61,848 nt of DNA from an uncultured Bacteroidales bacterium (GCA_903879715.1 CAIRMR010000211.1:1-61848); one strand, 5' to 3'; positions 34,399-43,376 are shown, counted from the first letter of the stretch. Translations and numbers: made by a program. The notes: a model not told the origin generated them from the sequence alone.

Positions 34399-34562
34399 AC
34401 CACATAGGCACGGAGAACACAGAGGTTCACAGAGTTTTTTTTTTAAAAGTTGCCTGGAAAAAAGTTTAGGTTATTATTTCTCCACTAAAAAACAAATGAA
34501 GTATAGTTTACGTAGAGGATTCATTCCTCTGTGTTACTTTGTGTTCTCCGTGTCTCTGTGGT
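34399..34562. repeat. Inverted pair of ACCACRGAGRCAC dispersed repeats
   Basis: The left copy (34399-34434) and the right copy (34526-34562) are imperfect reverse complements of about 36 bp, sharing for instance GGCACGGAGAACACAGAGG-like text. They could form a long hairpin around a 90-bp AT-rich centre. The gap holds no frame. Confidence 0.75.
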
Positions 34563-34657
34563 ATAATAATTATTTTCTGAAAACAGCTGAGGTTATAATT
34601 AATGATGCATTAAAAAAATGAAATAGCCAGATTTTTTCAATATATATCAACTTTTTT

Positions 34658-34688
34658 ATTGATTTAAGAATAATGTTTCCTAAATTTG
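34658..34688 (+). promoter_or_regulatory. Promoter of the pyrophosphatase gene
   Basis: ATTG at 34658-34661 and TAAATTTG at 34681-34688 are spaced by 19 bp, an excellent match to the Bacteroidota consensus. The start point is near 34694, downstream of the first possible ATG at 34673. Confidence 0.7.
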
Positions 34689-34732
34689 GTGCATATCAAA
34701 TCAAATACGAAACCAATTTATCCCATATGTAT

Positions 34733-37183
34733 ATGAAGAGAATTATCGCACTGCTGGCCTTCGCTTTGGCAGCAATTCCTGTGTTTGCCAGTGAGGCCGA
34801 CCTTAAAATTCCTCAGCTCAGCTCTGACCAGAATAACCTTCTGCTGCTCGGTTTCCTGGTTTGCTTTGCCGGACTAGGCTTTGGACTGTACCAGTTTTTT
34901 AAAGTTAAGAATTTACGTGCTCACAAGAGTATGTTGGATGTTTCGGCGGTTATCTTCGAAACCTGTAAAACGTACCTGATTCAGCAGGGAAAATTCCTGA
35001 TGATACTTTTTGCATTTATTGCCGCTTGTGTTGCTTTTTACTATGGAGTTTTACAGGATGCCGGAATCGGCGGTGTACTACTTATCCTCCTTTGGGCAGT
35101 TATCGGTATTCTGGGTTCTTATGGAGTTGCCTGGTTTGGTATCCGGATGAACACATTTGCAAACAGCCGTATGGCATTTGCTTCGCTCGAACGCAAACCA
35201 CTTAAACTGCTCAAAATACCACTCGATTCAGGTATGAGCATCGGTGTGGTTCTTGTTTGCGTTGAGCTGATTATGATGTTGATTATCCTGCTTTATATTC
35301 CTCGTCATTTGGCAGGTGCATGTTTCATCGGGTTCGCAATTGGTGAATCACTTGGCGCTGCTGCTTTGCGTATTGCCGGTGGTATTTTTACAAAAATCGC
35401 AGATATCGGTTCCGACCTGATGAAGGTAGTTTTCAAAATTGGAGAAGACGACCCGCGTAACCCTGGCGTTATTGCTGACTGTACCGGCGACAATGCAGGC
35501 GACAGTGTTGGCCCGACTGCCGACGGTTTTGAAACTTATGGTGTAACAGGTGTTGCTCTCATCTCTTTTATTGTTTTAGCAGTAGGTACTGTTGCTGATG
35601 GTACTTTTATAGCAAATCCTGAATGGCAGGCAGCTTTCCTTACCTGGATTTTTGCCATGCGTATTTTAATGATCATAACCTCAATCGGATCATTCTATAT
35701 TAATGATCTTATCAGTAAGTCTTTATATAGCAAAACAGATGATCTTGATTTTGAAAGACCACTTACTAATCTTGTCTGGATTACTTCGATCATGTCGATC
35801 CTGGTAACTTTTATAGCAAGTTATTTCATGGTTGGACCATCAACCATGATAGGCGCACTGGATTCAAACTTATGGATTGTTTTATCCGTTATCATCAGTT
35901 GTGGAACTATCGGCGGGGCTGTTATTCCTGAATTCACTAAAATATTTACTTCACCAAAATCGGCCCATGTTCAGGAAATTGTAAACTCAGGAAAAGAGGG
36001 TGGAGCTTCACTTACTATACTTTCGGGTTTTGTAGGTGGTAACTTCAGCGCATTCTGGATGGGAATGGTATTCGTGGTGCTCATGTTTATTGCTTATATC
36101 GCAAGTACATTTGGTCTCGAACATTTTATGATTTACTCATCGATCTTTGCTTTTGGTTTGGTTGCTTTCGGATTATTGGGAATGGGACCTGTTACTATTG
36201 CTGTTGACAGTTACGGTCCTGTAACCGACAATGCTCAATCGGTTTACGAACTTTCACTGATTGAAGATGAACCAAATATTGCTGCAGAAATTGAAAAAAA
36301 ATTTGGTTTCAAACCCGATTTCGAAAAGTCGAAACACTACCTGGAAGCAAATGATGGTGCAGGAAATACCTTTAAAGCAACTGCCAAACCTGTATTAATA
36401 GGTACTGCTGTTGTGGGTGCAACCACCATGATTTTCTCTCTCATATTGGTTATCAAGAATGTGTTGCATGTTGAACCCGAAACCATTTTAAATATCTTAA
36501 ACCCATGGACAATTCTGGGTTTCCTTTGTGGTGGCTCTGTGATCTATTGGTTTACCGGAGCTTCTACCCAGGCTGTTACTGTTGGCGCTTATCGTGCGGT
36601 TGAGTTCATTAAAAAGAATATCAATTTAGATCCCAATGCTCCTAAAAAGGCAGATGTTGAAAAATCGAAAGAGGTGGTGAAAATTTGTACTCAGTATGCT
36701 CAAAAAGGGATGTTAAACATCTTTATTGGTATATTCTCTTTTGCTTTGGCTTTTGCATTTATTTCGGGTTATGAAGCTACCGGCGGGGCTACAAACGCAA
36801 TTCGATTTGCAGCTGCATCTTTCTTTGTTTCATACCTGATTTCTATAGCAATTTTCGGCTTGTTCCAGGCAATCTTTATGGCCAACGCCGGCGGAGGTTG
36901 GGATAATGCAAAGAAAGTGGTTGAAGTTGATCTGAAAATGAAAGGTACTCCGCTTCATGATGCTACCATCGTTGGCGATACAGTAGGAGATCCGTTTAAA
37001 GATACATCTTCAGTAGCTATGAACCCTGTTATCAAATTCTCAACCTTATTTGGATTACTGGCTATGGAAATTGCCATCTCGGAATCTTTCCGTCCTATTG
37101 CTCCATATGTTGGTGTAGCATTCTTACTTGTTGCTCTTGTATTTGTATGGCGCTCTTTCTACAAAATGCGTATTGAAAAATAA
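34733..37183 (+). CDS. hppA: Membrane-bound ion-translocating pyrophosphatase
   Basis: About 816 residues with some 16 membrane segments. It carries the M-PPase catalytic signatures GEDDPRNPGVIADCTGDNAGD and DSYGPVTDNAQSVYE, and the late GGGWDNAKK and DTVGDPFKDTSS loops. The enzyme splits pyrophosphate and pumps H+ or Na+ across the inner membrane. Lys follows GNTF in the GNTxxA region, where K+-dependent forms usually have Ala, so it is probably K+-independent; the pumped ion cannot be settled by eye. I chose ATG 34733 (MKRIIALLAF), because the promoter box lies beyond the ATG at 34673 and the signal-like N-terminus begins there (34727 is an alternative). A terminator follows. Confidence 0.93.
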   Translation: MKRIIALLAFALAAIPVFASEADLKIPQLSSDQNNLLLLGFLVCFAGLGFGLYQFFKVKNLRAHKSMLDVSAVIFETCKTYLIQQGKFLMILFAFIAACVAFYYGVLQDAGIGGVLLILLWAVIGILGSYGVAWFGIRMNTFANSRMAFASLERKPLKLLKIPLDSGMSIGVVLVCVELIMMLIILLYIPRHLAGACFIGFAIGESLGAAALRIAGGIFTKIADIGSDLMKVVFKIGEDDPRNPGVIADCTGDNAGDSVGPTADGFETYGVTGVALISFIVLAVGTVADGTFIANPEWQAAFLTWIFAMRILMIITSIGSFYINDLISKSLYSKTDDLDFERPLTNLVWITSIMSILVTFIASYFMVGPSTMIGALDSNLWIVLSVIISCGTIGGAVIPEFTKIFTSPKSAHVQEIVNSGKEGGASLTILSGFVGGNFSAFWMGMVFVVLMFIAYIASTFGLEHFMIYSSIFAFGLVAFGLLGMGPVTIAVDSYGPVTDNAQSVYELSLIEDEPNIAAEIEKKFGFKPDFEKSKHYLEANDGAGNTFKATAKPVLIGTAVVGATTMIFSLILVIKNVLHVEPETILNILNPWTILGFLCGGSVIYWFTGASTQAVTVGAYRAVEFIKKNINLDPNAPKKADVEKSKEVVKICTQYAQKGMLNIFIGIFSFALAFAFISGYEATGGATNAIRFAAASFFVSYLISIAIFGLFQAIFMANAGGGWDNAKKVVEVDLKMKGTPLHDATIVGDTVGDPFKDTSSVAMNPVIKFSTLFGLLAMEIAISESFRPIAPYVGVAFLLVALVFVWRSFYKMRIEK

Positions 37184-37205
37184 AACCAATTAACCTCTGA
37201 ATATG

Positions 37206-37243
37206 AAGCCCCGTTTAACTTTATGAGTTGCGGGGCTTTTTTT
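37206..37243 (+). terminator. Intrinsic terminator of hppA
   Basis: AAGCCCCG pairs with CGGGGCTT around a 17-base loop, and seven T follow. Confidence 0.85.
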
Positions 37244-37480
37244 ATTCCAATATTCGGGATAAATGAAAACTACATAATAAGTTTTATAATTGGCGGAATC
37301 GGAGTATTTTTGCCGCCTCGATAAACAGAAAATAGTTAATAGTTAATAGAAAATAGTTAATGGTAAATGGTAAATAGTCCCTTTGAACTCTTGAACCCTT
37401 GAACCCTTGAACCAAACGAATAACGAATAACGTATAACGAATAACGAATAATAAGCAATAATCAATTTATAAAAGACACA
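37244..37480. other. Spacer with low-complexity repeats and yebC promoter candidate
   Basis: TATTTTTG at 37305-37312 fits the -7 box and would give a leader of about 160 nt before the gene at 37481. The leader is filled with near-repeats of TAGTTAATAG, TTGAACCC and AATAACGAATAAC, also found at 42566-42775. I see no gene in it. Confidence 0.5.
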
Positions 37481-38197
37481 ATGGGAAGAGCATTTGAATT
37501 TCGCAAAGCACGTAAAATGAAGCGGTGGGGCAATATGGCCAGGGTTTTTACCCGCCTTGGTAAGGATATAGAAATTTCAGTTAAATCCGGTGGACCTGAT
37601 CCTGCCAGTAACTCAAGATTACGCTTGCTTATTCAGACAGCGAAAAGCGAAAATATGCCGAAAGATAATATCGACCGTGCAATAAAACGTGCTGTTTCAA
37701 AGGATTCTTCTGATTACAAGGAAGTGGTTTACGAAGGATATGCTCCTCATGGCGTGGCGGTTGTTGTTGAAACGGCTACCGATAATCCGACCCGCACCGT
37801 AGCTAATGTGAGGATGTATTTTAATAAATATGGCGGAAGTTTTGGTACAACCGGAATGTGCGACTTCCTGTTCGACCGTAAATGTACTTTCAAAGTTGCT
37901 ATGAAAGAAGGTATTGATATTGAAGAACTTGAACTCGAAATGATTGATTTTGGATTAGATGAAATTTTCGTTGATGAAGGTGAAATTGTACTTTATGCCG
38001 ATTTTCATAACTTCGGTTCTATTCAGAAATACCTGGAAGACAATAAATTTGAAATTAAAACCTTTGCTTTCGAGCGCATCCCTAACGATACCAAGGATTT
38101 AAATGAGGAACAGAAGGCTGATGTTGAGAAACTGATTGAGAAAATGGAGGAGGATGATGATGTGATTAATGTGTTTCATAATATGCGGCAGGAGTAG
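37481..38197 (+). CDS. YebC/PmpR family protein
   Basis: 238 residues, normal length. It opens MGRAFEFRKARKMKRWGNMA (family usual: MAGHSKWANIKHRK-like basic start), and contains LRLLIQTAKSENMPKDNIDRAIKR and the YEGYAPHGVAVVVE strand, which define YebC/TACO1. YebC was long called a transcriptional regulator. Recent work describes the family as a translation factor that helps ribosomes pass polyproline stretches. The protein is cytoplasmic. It has no operon partner here and sits between the pyrophosphatase terminator and a convergent SemiSWEET gene. Confidence 0.93.
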   Translation: MGRAFEFRKARKMKRWGNMARVFTRLGKDIEISVKSGGPDPASNSRLRLLIQTAKSENMPKDNIDRAIKRAVSKDSSDYKEVVYEGYAPHGVAVVVETATDNPTRTVANVRMYFNKYGGSFGTTGMCDFLFDRKCTFKVAMKEGIDIEELELEMIDFGLDEIFVDEGEIVLYADFHNFGSIQKYLEDNKFEIKTFAFERIPNDTKDLNEEQKADVEKLIEKMEEDDDVINVFHNMRQE

Positions 38198-38337
38198 AAC
38201 GCTGATGAGGCGTAAAGAAATGGAGAAGAGCGATAGGGCGAGGGGCGAAAAGGCGATCCTGAGTTTTGATAACCTGTAAAGCCAAAATAAAATGGATACT
38301 TAATAAGTCCGTGAAAATCAGAAAATATAATTCTCCG

Positions 38338-38607
38338 CTATCCGCGTTCTGTTTTCTCCCTATTCCTGAAAATCAGGAACAGCATGGTTATAGAAAAAAA
38401 TAATACCACAATATTAGTTGCAATAATCGAAAAGCTGTCGATCATAATGCCATAAATCAGCCAAAGCGTTGTTCCTAACGTGGCGATCAGAAACATGGTT
38501 AGTGAAACATCTTTTGTGGATTTCGATTTCCAGGTTTTAATTACCTGGGGCAGGAAAGTGGTACAAGAAAATGCACCTGCTATAATTCCTATGACTTCAC
38601 TGTTCAT
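38338..38607 (-). CDS. SemiSWEET sugar transporter
   Basis: 89 residues with three membrane helices and a TTFLPQVIKTWKSKSTKDVS loop, the PQ-loop signature of SemiSWEETs. These small proteins dimerise to make a sugar uniporter in the inner membrane. The expected GTTLWLIYGI third-helix lead is also present. It runs on the minus strand opposite to the gene at 37481, and a hairpin-rich gap separates it from the cysteate-synthase-like gene. Confidence 0.92.
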   Translation of the reverse strand: MNSEVIGIIAGAFSCTTFLPQVIKTWKSKSTKDVSLTMFLIATLGTTLWLIYGIMIDSFSIIATNIVVLFFSITMLFLIFRNREKTERG

Positions 38608-38642
38608 ATATTTGGTTTAGATGAAAGTTTAAAAGTAAAAGT

Positions 38643-38690
38643 GTCAGACACCCTTCGGGTGTGCAGACACTTTTAAGGTGTGCAGGCACT
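38643..38690. repeat. Hairpin cluster between SemiSWEET and cysteate-synthase-like gene
   Basis: ACACCC-TTC-GGGTGT (38648-38662) is a perfect hairpin. It is followed by two more GACAC/GTGT-type phrases that repeat its arms. It lies at the 3' end of the gene at 38690-39979 on the minus strand and may act as its terminator, although no long T-run follows. Confidence 0.5.
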
Positions 38691-39979
38691 TATTTCCCAA
38701 AGATTTTATTCAATGCGACCTGAACATCCTTCAACGAAGGATTAATATCGAAAACTTCAACAGGCGTAAGATAATGAAGCGTTTTTCCTTCCTTGATTCT
38801 TTCCTCACCACCTCCGGTTATATTCAGCATAACAATAGCTTCCGGTTCAATTTTACCATCATTCACAGCCTGTATCAGCGAGGCGACAGCAACTGAAGCA
38901 GCCGGGTGAATATCATTGCCTTCGAGTTCCAGGAAGAGATCAGCTGCCTTACTAGCTTCTTCATTGGTGGAAGAGAGCACTTCCCCCTTTGATTCAGTAA
39001 GCGCGTCGAAAAGGCCACCTATAGGAGGGTAAGGTGGCTTACGATTCGAAAGCACCTTGGCATCAATAATTTCAACTTCTTTGCGGGCAGTTTCATCATT
39101 AAAAGGAAGCATATCGCGTGAATTGGCGTTCCAGGCATTCATTATAGGAACGAAAGGATGGTTCTGTGAAACCATTAGTTTCATTAATTTATTACCGAAG
39201 CGTCCGTCAGCATTCAGGCGAATATTGGCCTCCCAGGCCGCAATGGCACCGGTTCCGCTTCCGATAGCCTGAAAATAGTAATCCGGGATTTCTCCAATAT
39301 AAGTGGTAGCTGAAAGCATAGTAGTCCCCATACCATCGCGGCGCGCAACGTTTTTGGCTCCGCCTTCAGCAATAAATCCTGCGCACTGGCAAGCCAGGTT
39401 CGAAAGGTGAATGGCATCAAAATAATCGCTTCCGGTTTGTGAGGCAATCAGTTTCACACACGAGTTGAGTGGTTTTTCGAACCACAAAGCATCAAGGTTA
39501 TCTTCAGGGACACAAAGGAGTAAAGGAATATTGTTATCGGAACACACCTTGGCAAATGCCCTGGCTGTATTTCCTGCCGAAGCAACTACAAGCACTTTTT
39601 TCTCTGTTGCATCCATCCGGCCACAAACTGAATATGCTTCAGTTTCCTTAAACGAGCAAGTCGACATTTCCACTCCTTTTTCGGGCCAGTAGCCACTGAA
39701 AGTGATATAGAGGTTTTTGAGCCCGAGGTATGAAGCTAACCCGGTACTTTTATATGTAACCGGAGCAGATGACCCATGCAATATACGGCTTACAGGAAGC
39801 CAGTCGGCAAAGCGGTATATGCCGTAGGATGTATCCTTAGGATTCATCTGTTTGTGCTTGTAGATGGCCCTTATCAAACCTGGTTTTTCCTGGTCGGGCG
39901 CATCAAGCAACCAGCCGGTATCTCTGAAAAGTTTGCCTGTAACCAATGATTGCAATGTGTATTCGGTAGCTTCGAAATC
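38690..39979 (-). CDS. Cysteate synthase-like PLP enzyme (ThrC family)
   Basis: About 429 residues in the threonine-synthase fold. The segments LYITFSGYWPEKGVEMSTCS, FKETEAY (PLP Lys112) and EGGAKNVARRDGMGTTML match my memory of cysteate synthase from methanogens more than ThrC. PPYPPIGGLFDALTESKG also fits. Cysteate synthase makes L-cysteate from phosphoserine and sulfite. In methanogens it starts coenzyme M synthesis; in Bacteroidota cysteate is the precursor of sulfonolipids such as capnine. That pathway link is inference here, because no cysteate-fatty-acyltransferase lies nearby. I chose ATG 39979 (MDFEATEYT); the longest frame starts 57 bp earlier. Plain threonine synthase is the alternative. 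Confidence 0.72.
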   Translation of the reverse strand, partial: DFEATEYTLQSLVTGKLFRDTGWLLDAPDQEKPGLIRAIYKHKQMNPKDTSYGIYRFADWLPVSRILHGSSAPVTYKSTGLASYLGLKNLYITFSGYWPEKGVEMSTCSFKETEAYSVCGRMDATEKKVLVVASAGNTARAFAKVCSDNNIPLLLCVPEDNLDALWFEKPLNSCVKLIASQTGSDYFDAIHLSNLACQCAGFIAEGGAKNVARRDGMGTTMLSATTYIGEIPDYYFQAIGSGTGAIAAWEANIRLNADGRFGNKLMKLMVSQNHPFVPIMNAWNANSRDMLPFNDETARKEVEIIDAKVLSNRKPPYPPIGGLFDALTESKGEVLSSTNEEASKAADLFLELEGNDIHPAASVAVASLIQAVNDGKIEPEAIVMLNITGGGEERIKEGKTLHYLTPVEVFDINPSLKDVQVALNKIFGK

Positions 39980-39990
39980 CATAAAAATTA

Positions 39991-40569
39991 TTATAATGCC
40001 GGTTTGAAAGATGCAAAGATAAAAAAAGGAGACCAATAGTAAGGTCTCTTGTTTTTAATCCTTTTTCCCAGTGTGTATATATTACCTGAATACGGAATTA
40101 CGCTTGTGTTGTTACTAGATATGGTATGCGAGGCACTTCCTTCGAAACCTACTGATAATGAATGATTAAAGGTATCCTTTTCTCCTTTAACCGTAGCATC
40201 AACCTGGTAGTTTTTCTTTCCTCTTGTAACAGTGAATTCTTCGGGTTTCACGCTGAATTTCAATCCGTCATCAGTTCCGTACCCAACACCGCTGTAGGCT
40301 CTTCCGTAAAAAGGCATATAGCTGTCAATAAGTTCCGGTGGAAATTTTACAAAGTTGGTGGTTGATGTAAGGTTAATAGATTTGTACCCCGTAAGCATTG
40401 CCATCCTGGCTACAAATTCAAAGGTTTTAGCGTTCACCATATCCTCAACTTGCTTTTGCTTTTCAAGTTTTTTCTCTTCTTATAATTCTTTTTTGCTCTT
40501 TTCCTGTGCAAATCCTGTTGCAATACTGAGCATCAGAATAAATGCTATTACAAAACTACTCGCTTTCAT
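39991..40569 (-). pseudogene. DUF4251 family gene interrupted by an in-frame stop
   Basis: Reading from ATG 40569 gives a signal peptide of about 22 residues (ending GFAQ), then a Lys/Glu-rich start cut by TAA at 40482-40480 (codon 30). The same frame continues unbroken for 162 codons to 39991. It encodes a DUF4251 domain: FVARMAMLTGYKSINLTST, DSYMPFYGRAYSG and a late HTISSNNTSVIPYSGNI. DUF4251 is a Bacteroidota family of secreted proteins of unknown function. The single stop is a nonsense mutation, a sequencing error, or a real short leader with restart at an internal ATG (40440), which would lack the signal peptide. It ends 12 bp before the start of the cysteate-synthase-like gene. Confidence 0.7.
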
Positions 40570-40663
40570 AAATTAAGTTTTTAGATTATAGAAAATTAAG
40601 AATATCATTTGACTTACAAAGATAATATCACTTATTGCTTTTGCTCTGGATTTTTCACAAAAG

Positions 40664-41203
40664 CTACTTCCTGAGAGTTATAACCGCATTTCCAACATCC
40701 TCCGTTATTGCAATGCCCGAAATAGTCGCCCCGCTGATGGCATCAATATCTTTGCCATACCGAAGCTGTTTACTGCCATCAAAGCCTCTAAACTGTTTGA
40801 GCCAGGCTTTGCTGCAGATTTCCTGTCCATGAGTTGCAGCATAGTTATACACTTTAATTTCTAAAATACTGTATTGGCTATTCAGCAGGGCGAAATAATC
40901 AAAGTATTCATGCGAAACACTGCTTTCTGCAGATGAGAGCGGACCATTGCAACCACCGTTTCGACAACTTAACACCCGGCGCGTATAAGCAAATCCAATC
41001 AAATTATTGTTCAGGACTATTTTATACAGGATTGTGTTATTTTCTGCTTCAGCTTGCCTGGAAACCAACACAATGTTACTACCTGGCCATTTTTTTTCGA
41101 TTGTGGCTGATAATTCCGGTGGTATGCTGTTTTTTACCGGCATGGACGCAGTAAATAACAGAATTACAAAAGACGATAGTAGAATGATTTTAAAAAATTT
41201 CAT
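40664..41203 (-). CDS. FMN-binding domain protein (exported)
   Basis: 179 residues: a signal peptide (about 1-20) and a C-terminal FMN-binding domain ending DAISGATISG, which is the ApbE flavinylation motif D-x-x-S-G-A-T (Asp154 to Thr160). ApbE would attach FMN to Thr160 outside the cytoplasm. Proteins of this type (RnfG, NqrC, NosR) carry electrons in extracytoplasmic redox chains. A CRNGGCNG stretch near residues 80-87 could bind metal or form a disulfide. It follows the porin gene at 41259 on the same strand, 55 bp downstream, so the two are probably co-transcribed. No Rnf or Nqr complex lies nearby. Confidence 0.82.
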   Translation of the reverse strand: MKFFKIILLSSFVILLFTASMPVKNSIPPELSATIEKKWPGSNIVLVSRQAEAENNTILYKIVLNNNLIGFAYTRRVLSCRNGGCNGPLSSAESSVSHEYFDYFALLNSQYSILEIKVYNYAATHGQEICSKAWLKQFRGFDGSKQLRYGKDIDAISGATISGIAITEDVGNAVITLRK

Positions 41204-41258
41204 GGTTGCAGGATTTAGAAAAAGATCGGGGAGATGTTAATGTTATATCGTCATAATG

Positions 41259-42452
41259 CTAAAACCAGACGCCTATCCCCACATTAAGCGATTTTGCATA
41301 TTTATCCGAAGCAGCATTTTTTAAAAACTCTACATCTGCTTTTACTATCGCTCCCCGGTTAATTTTCCAGCCCAAACCGGTAACAATAAGCGTATTATTG
41401 TAGAGATCATTCCTGATGGTTACTCCATCGGTTTTTTGCTGGGTGTTATATTTTTCGTACCGGATAAATGGGATAAGCTCGCTTTCAGCTATTTTAGTTT
41501 GTCGAAAAACATTGTATCCCAATTCGATATAATATCCCAGCATCGCGCTACCAATGCCTTTATTGGTATTGGCATTTTTTGCGAAAGTATTGTACGCTTC
41601 GGTGTTGTTTAATGCCGCGTAAACAAGCTGTCCTTTAAGCTGTAAGCCATGATGTGTGTATTTTGCATCAAGAGCTGTCATAGTCATTTTCAGAACTGAA
41701 CTGTCAGCTCTGGAGATAAGAGCCTCGTCGGAGCGCGAGATGCCGTTAAATAATGTTGATTGCGTATTTCCGGCATAAAGAGATCCTCCGATATTCAAGC
41801 TTCTGATTCCGTAATAATCAACTTTTGCTGTTAAATTTGGTGAGCTGATGTATGATTTGATACCTTTCTGACGGGCTTTACGGAATGCATCGTTTCCATT
41901 TATCTGTGCTGTTCCGTTATATCCGTTAAATCCATTCACCATGTAAGCCTGGTATTTTAATGATATTTCGTTGAATGATCCGGTAAATCCGGCTCCCAGT
42001 TCGCGCCATGTTGTAGGGATAATTTTGGTGTCGACCAAAGTGCGGTTAACGCCGTTAAAAGTGGTTGGTTCATGGTATTCATTTGTAATTCCCATCGGAA
42101 TAGGCATGAGTCCTCCGCGGAAGTTAAGCCATTTGTTGATTTTGTAATTGAGAAAAGCCTGTTCCACATAAGCTTCATTCACATGTTCAAATTCAATTTC
42201 GGTGACAAAATTGGTGCGGTCATTAAATTTATATCCGAACAGTAAAACCATCCGGTGAACATCCATTATTCCGTTTCTATAAACGTCTTTTTCAAGGGGC
42301 TGATTATAATCAAGCTGGCCATAGCCGCCGATGCTGAGTTTTTTATCCGAGTCCAACATCTTACCGGCCGTATTGGCGGGCGCATTTTCATTTTGAGCAT
42401 TCAGAACTGTTGCAACAAACAGGGCAATAAAAAGGAGAGTAATTTTTGACAT
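41259..42452 (-). CDS. Outer-membrane porin-like beta-barrel protein
   Basis: 397 residues: a signal peptide (1-19, ending LNAQ), then alternating beta strands through to a C-terminal aromatic residue (VGIGVWF), the usual mark of outer-membrane beta-barrels. Segments such as RMVLLFGYKFNDRTNFVTEIEFEH, INKWLNFRGGLMPIPMGITNEY and ADVEFLKNA resemble phosphate-selective porin O/P-like proteins of Bacteroidota. The substrate is unknown. It pairs with an exported FMN-binding protein downstream. Phosphate-selectivity should not be assumed from family name. Confidence 0.8.
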   Translation of the reverse strand: MSKITLLFIALFVATVLNAQNENAPANTAGKMLDSDKKLSIGGYGQLDYNQPLEKDVYRNGIMDVHRMVLLFGYKFNDRTNFVTEIEFEHVNEAYVEQAFLNYKINKWLNFRGGLMPIPMGITNEYHEPTTFNGVNRTLVDTKIIPTTWRELGAGFTGSFNEISLKYQAYMVNGFNGYNGTAQINGNDAFRKARQKGIKSYISSPNLTAKVDYYGIRSLNIGGSLYAGNTQSTLFNGISRSDEALISRADSSVLKMTMTALDAKYTHHGLQLKGQLVYAALNNTEAYNTFAKNANTNKGIGSAMLGYYIELGYNVFRQTKIAESELIPFIRYEKYNTQQKTDGVTIRNDLYNNTLIVTGLGWKINRGAIVKADVEFLKNAASDKYAKSLNVGIGVWF

Positions 42453-42779
42453 TGTAATTTCGTTAAAGTTTACCCTGCAAAAGTAGATAGCCTGCGGGAG
42501 CGCTGAAATACATAGATGTTGGGATTCTTCGGTGAGGCGGAATCACAAGTATTAGGGATAAGAAAGGAGATGGGAAATAGTTAATAGTTAATAGAAAATC
42601 GTTAATTATCCAAAGTGTAACCAGACAACTTCCTATAATCGATTAACTATAAACGATTAACTATAAACGATTAACCAATAACTTCTTTTGTCACGCTGAG
42701 CGGAGTCGAAGCGAACCAATAACGAACAACGAATAACTTATAACGAATAACTTATAACGAATAACCAATAACCAAACCC
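42453..42779. other. Spacer with low-complexity repeats and a GAGCGGAGTCGAAGC motif
   Basis: No gene is seen. Most of it is AT-rich near-repeats (TTAATAGTTAATAG, ATAAACGATTAAC, TAACGAATAACTTATAACG). At 42690-42715 a GC-rich phrase CACGCTGAGCGGAGTCGAAG with arms CGCT/AGCG interrupts them. That phrase is familiar as a dispersed motif in Bacteroidota spacers. Confidence 0.5.
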
Positions 42780-43376
42780 CTAAATCAAATCATCAATACT
42801 CAACTCATCCGTATCAATAATCTTATTTAGAATGGCATAAACTGTGAGGCCGGAAATAGATTTAATGCCAAGTTTTTCGGTAATATTTTTCCGATGTGTA
42901 ATTACTGTATGCGTGCTGATATTGAGTTTATCAGCAATTTCCTTGCTGGCGTTGCCAAGTGAAACCAGTTTCAGTACTTCAGTTTCTCTTTCGGTAAGTG
43001 AACTGATGGCATTGTTTTTTTCGGGGTTGAAGGAGTTGATCGTATTGCGAACTTTCTCAATAACCTGATTTTGTGTGTCGTTAAGATATATAGCTTCAAA
43101 GCAGGAATTGTCACGCTCAATTGCGGTTTCGGAAATGCATTCAATAAACCTGTAATTGGCTTCAGCGAAATTGATAAGGTGCAAATTGTACAAATTTTGG
43201 AATAATGCCGGAGTAGTTATAAAAATGTAATTTGATCCGTTATGAATAGTAATATCCGCAGGATCGGCGAACATACGTAAATGATCGTGAAGCTGCAGCG
43301 AGGAATTTTGCAGCAAACGCTGTAATCCTTCGGCTATAATAGCACTTTGGTGAATGATCAGTATCCGGATGTTCAT
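42780..43376 (-). CDS. LuxR-type regulator with pseudo-receiver domain
   Basis: 198 residues. The C-terminal 65 hold a GerE/LuxR helix-turn-helix (SSLTERETEVLKLVSLGNASKEIADKLNISTHTVITHRKNI). The N-terminal 120 have receiver-like secondary structure (RILIIHQSAIIAEGLQRLL) but lack the acidic pair and the phospho-acceptor Asp (YIFITTPALF where D would be), so it is not a normal response regulator. It overlaps the hemerythrin gene by 4 bp (start at 43376, hemerythrin stop at 43373), so the two are translationally coupled. The likely role is transcription control in response to a signal sensed by the hemerythrin partner, for example oxygen or nitric oxide (inference). Confidence 0.82.
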   Translation of the reverse strand: MNIRILIIHQSAIIAEGLQRLLQNSSLQLHDHLRMFADPADITIHNGSNYIFITTPALFQNLYNLHLINFAEANYRFIECISETAIERDNSCFEAIYLNDTQNQVIEKVRNTINSFNPEKNNAISSLTERETEVLKLVSLGNASKEIADKLNISTHTVITHRKNITEKLGIKSISGLTVYAILNKIIDTDELSIDDLI

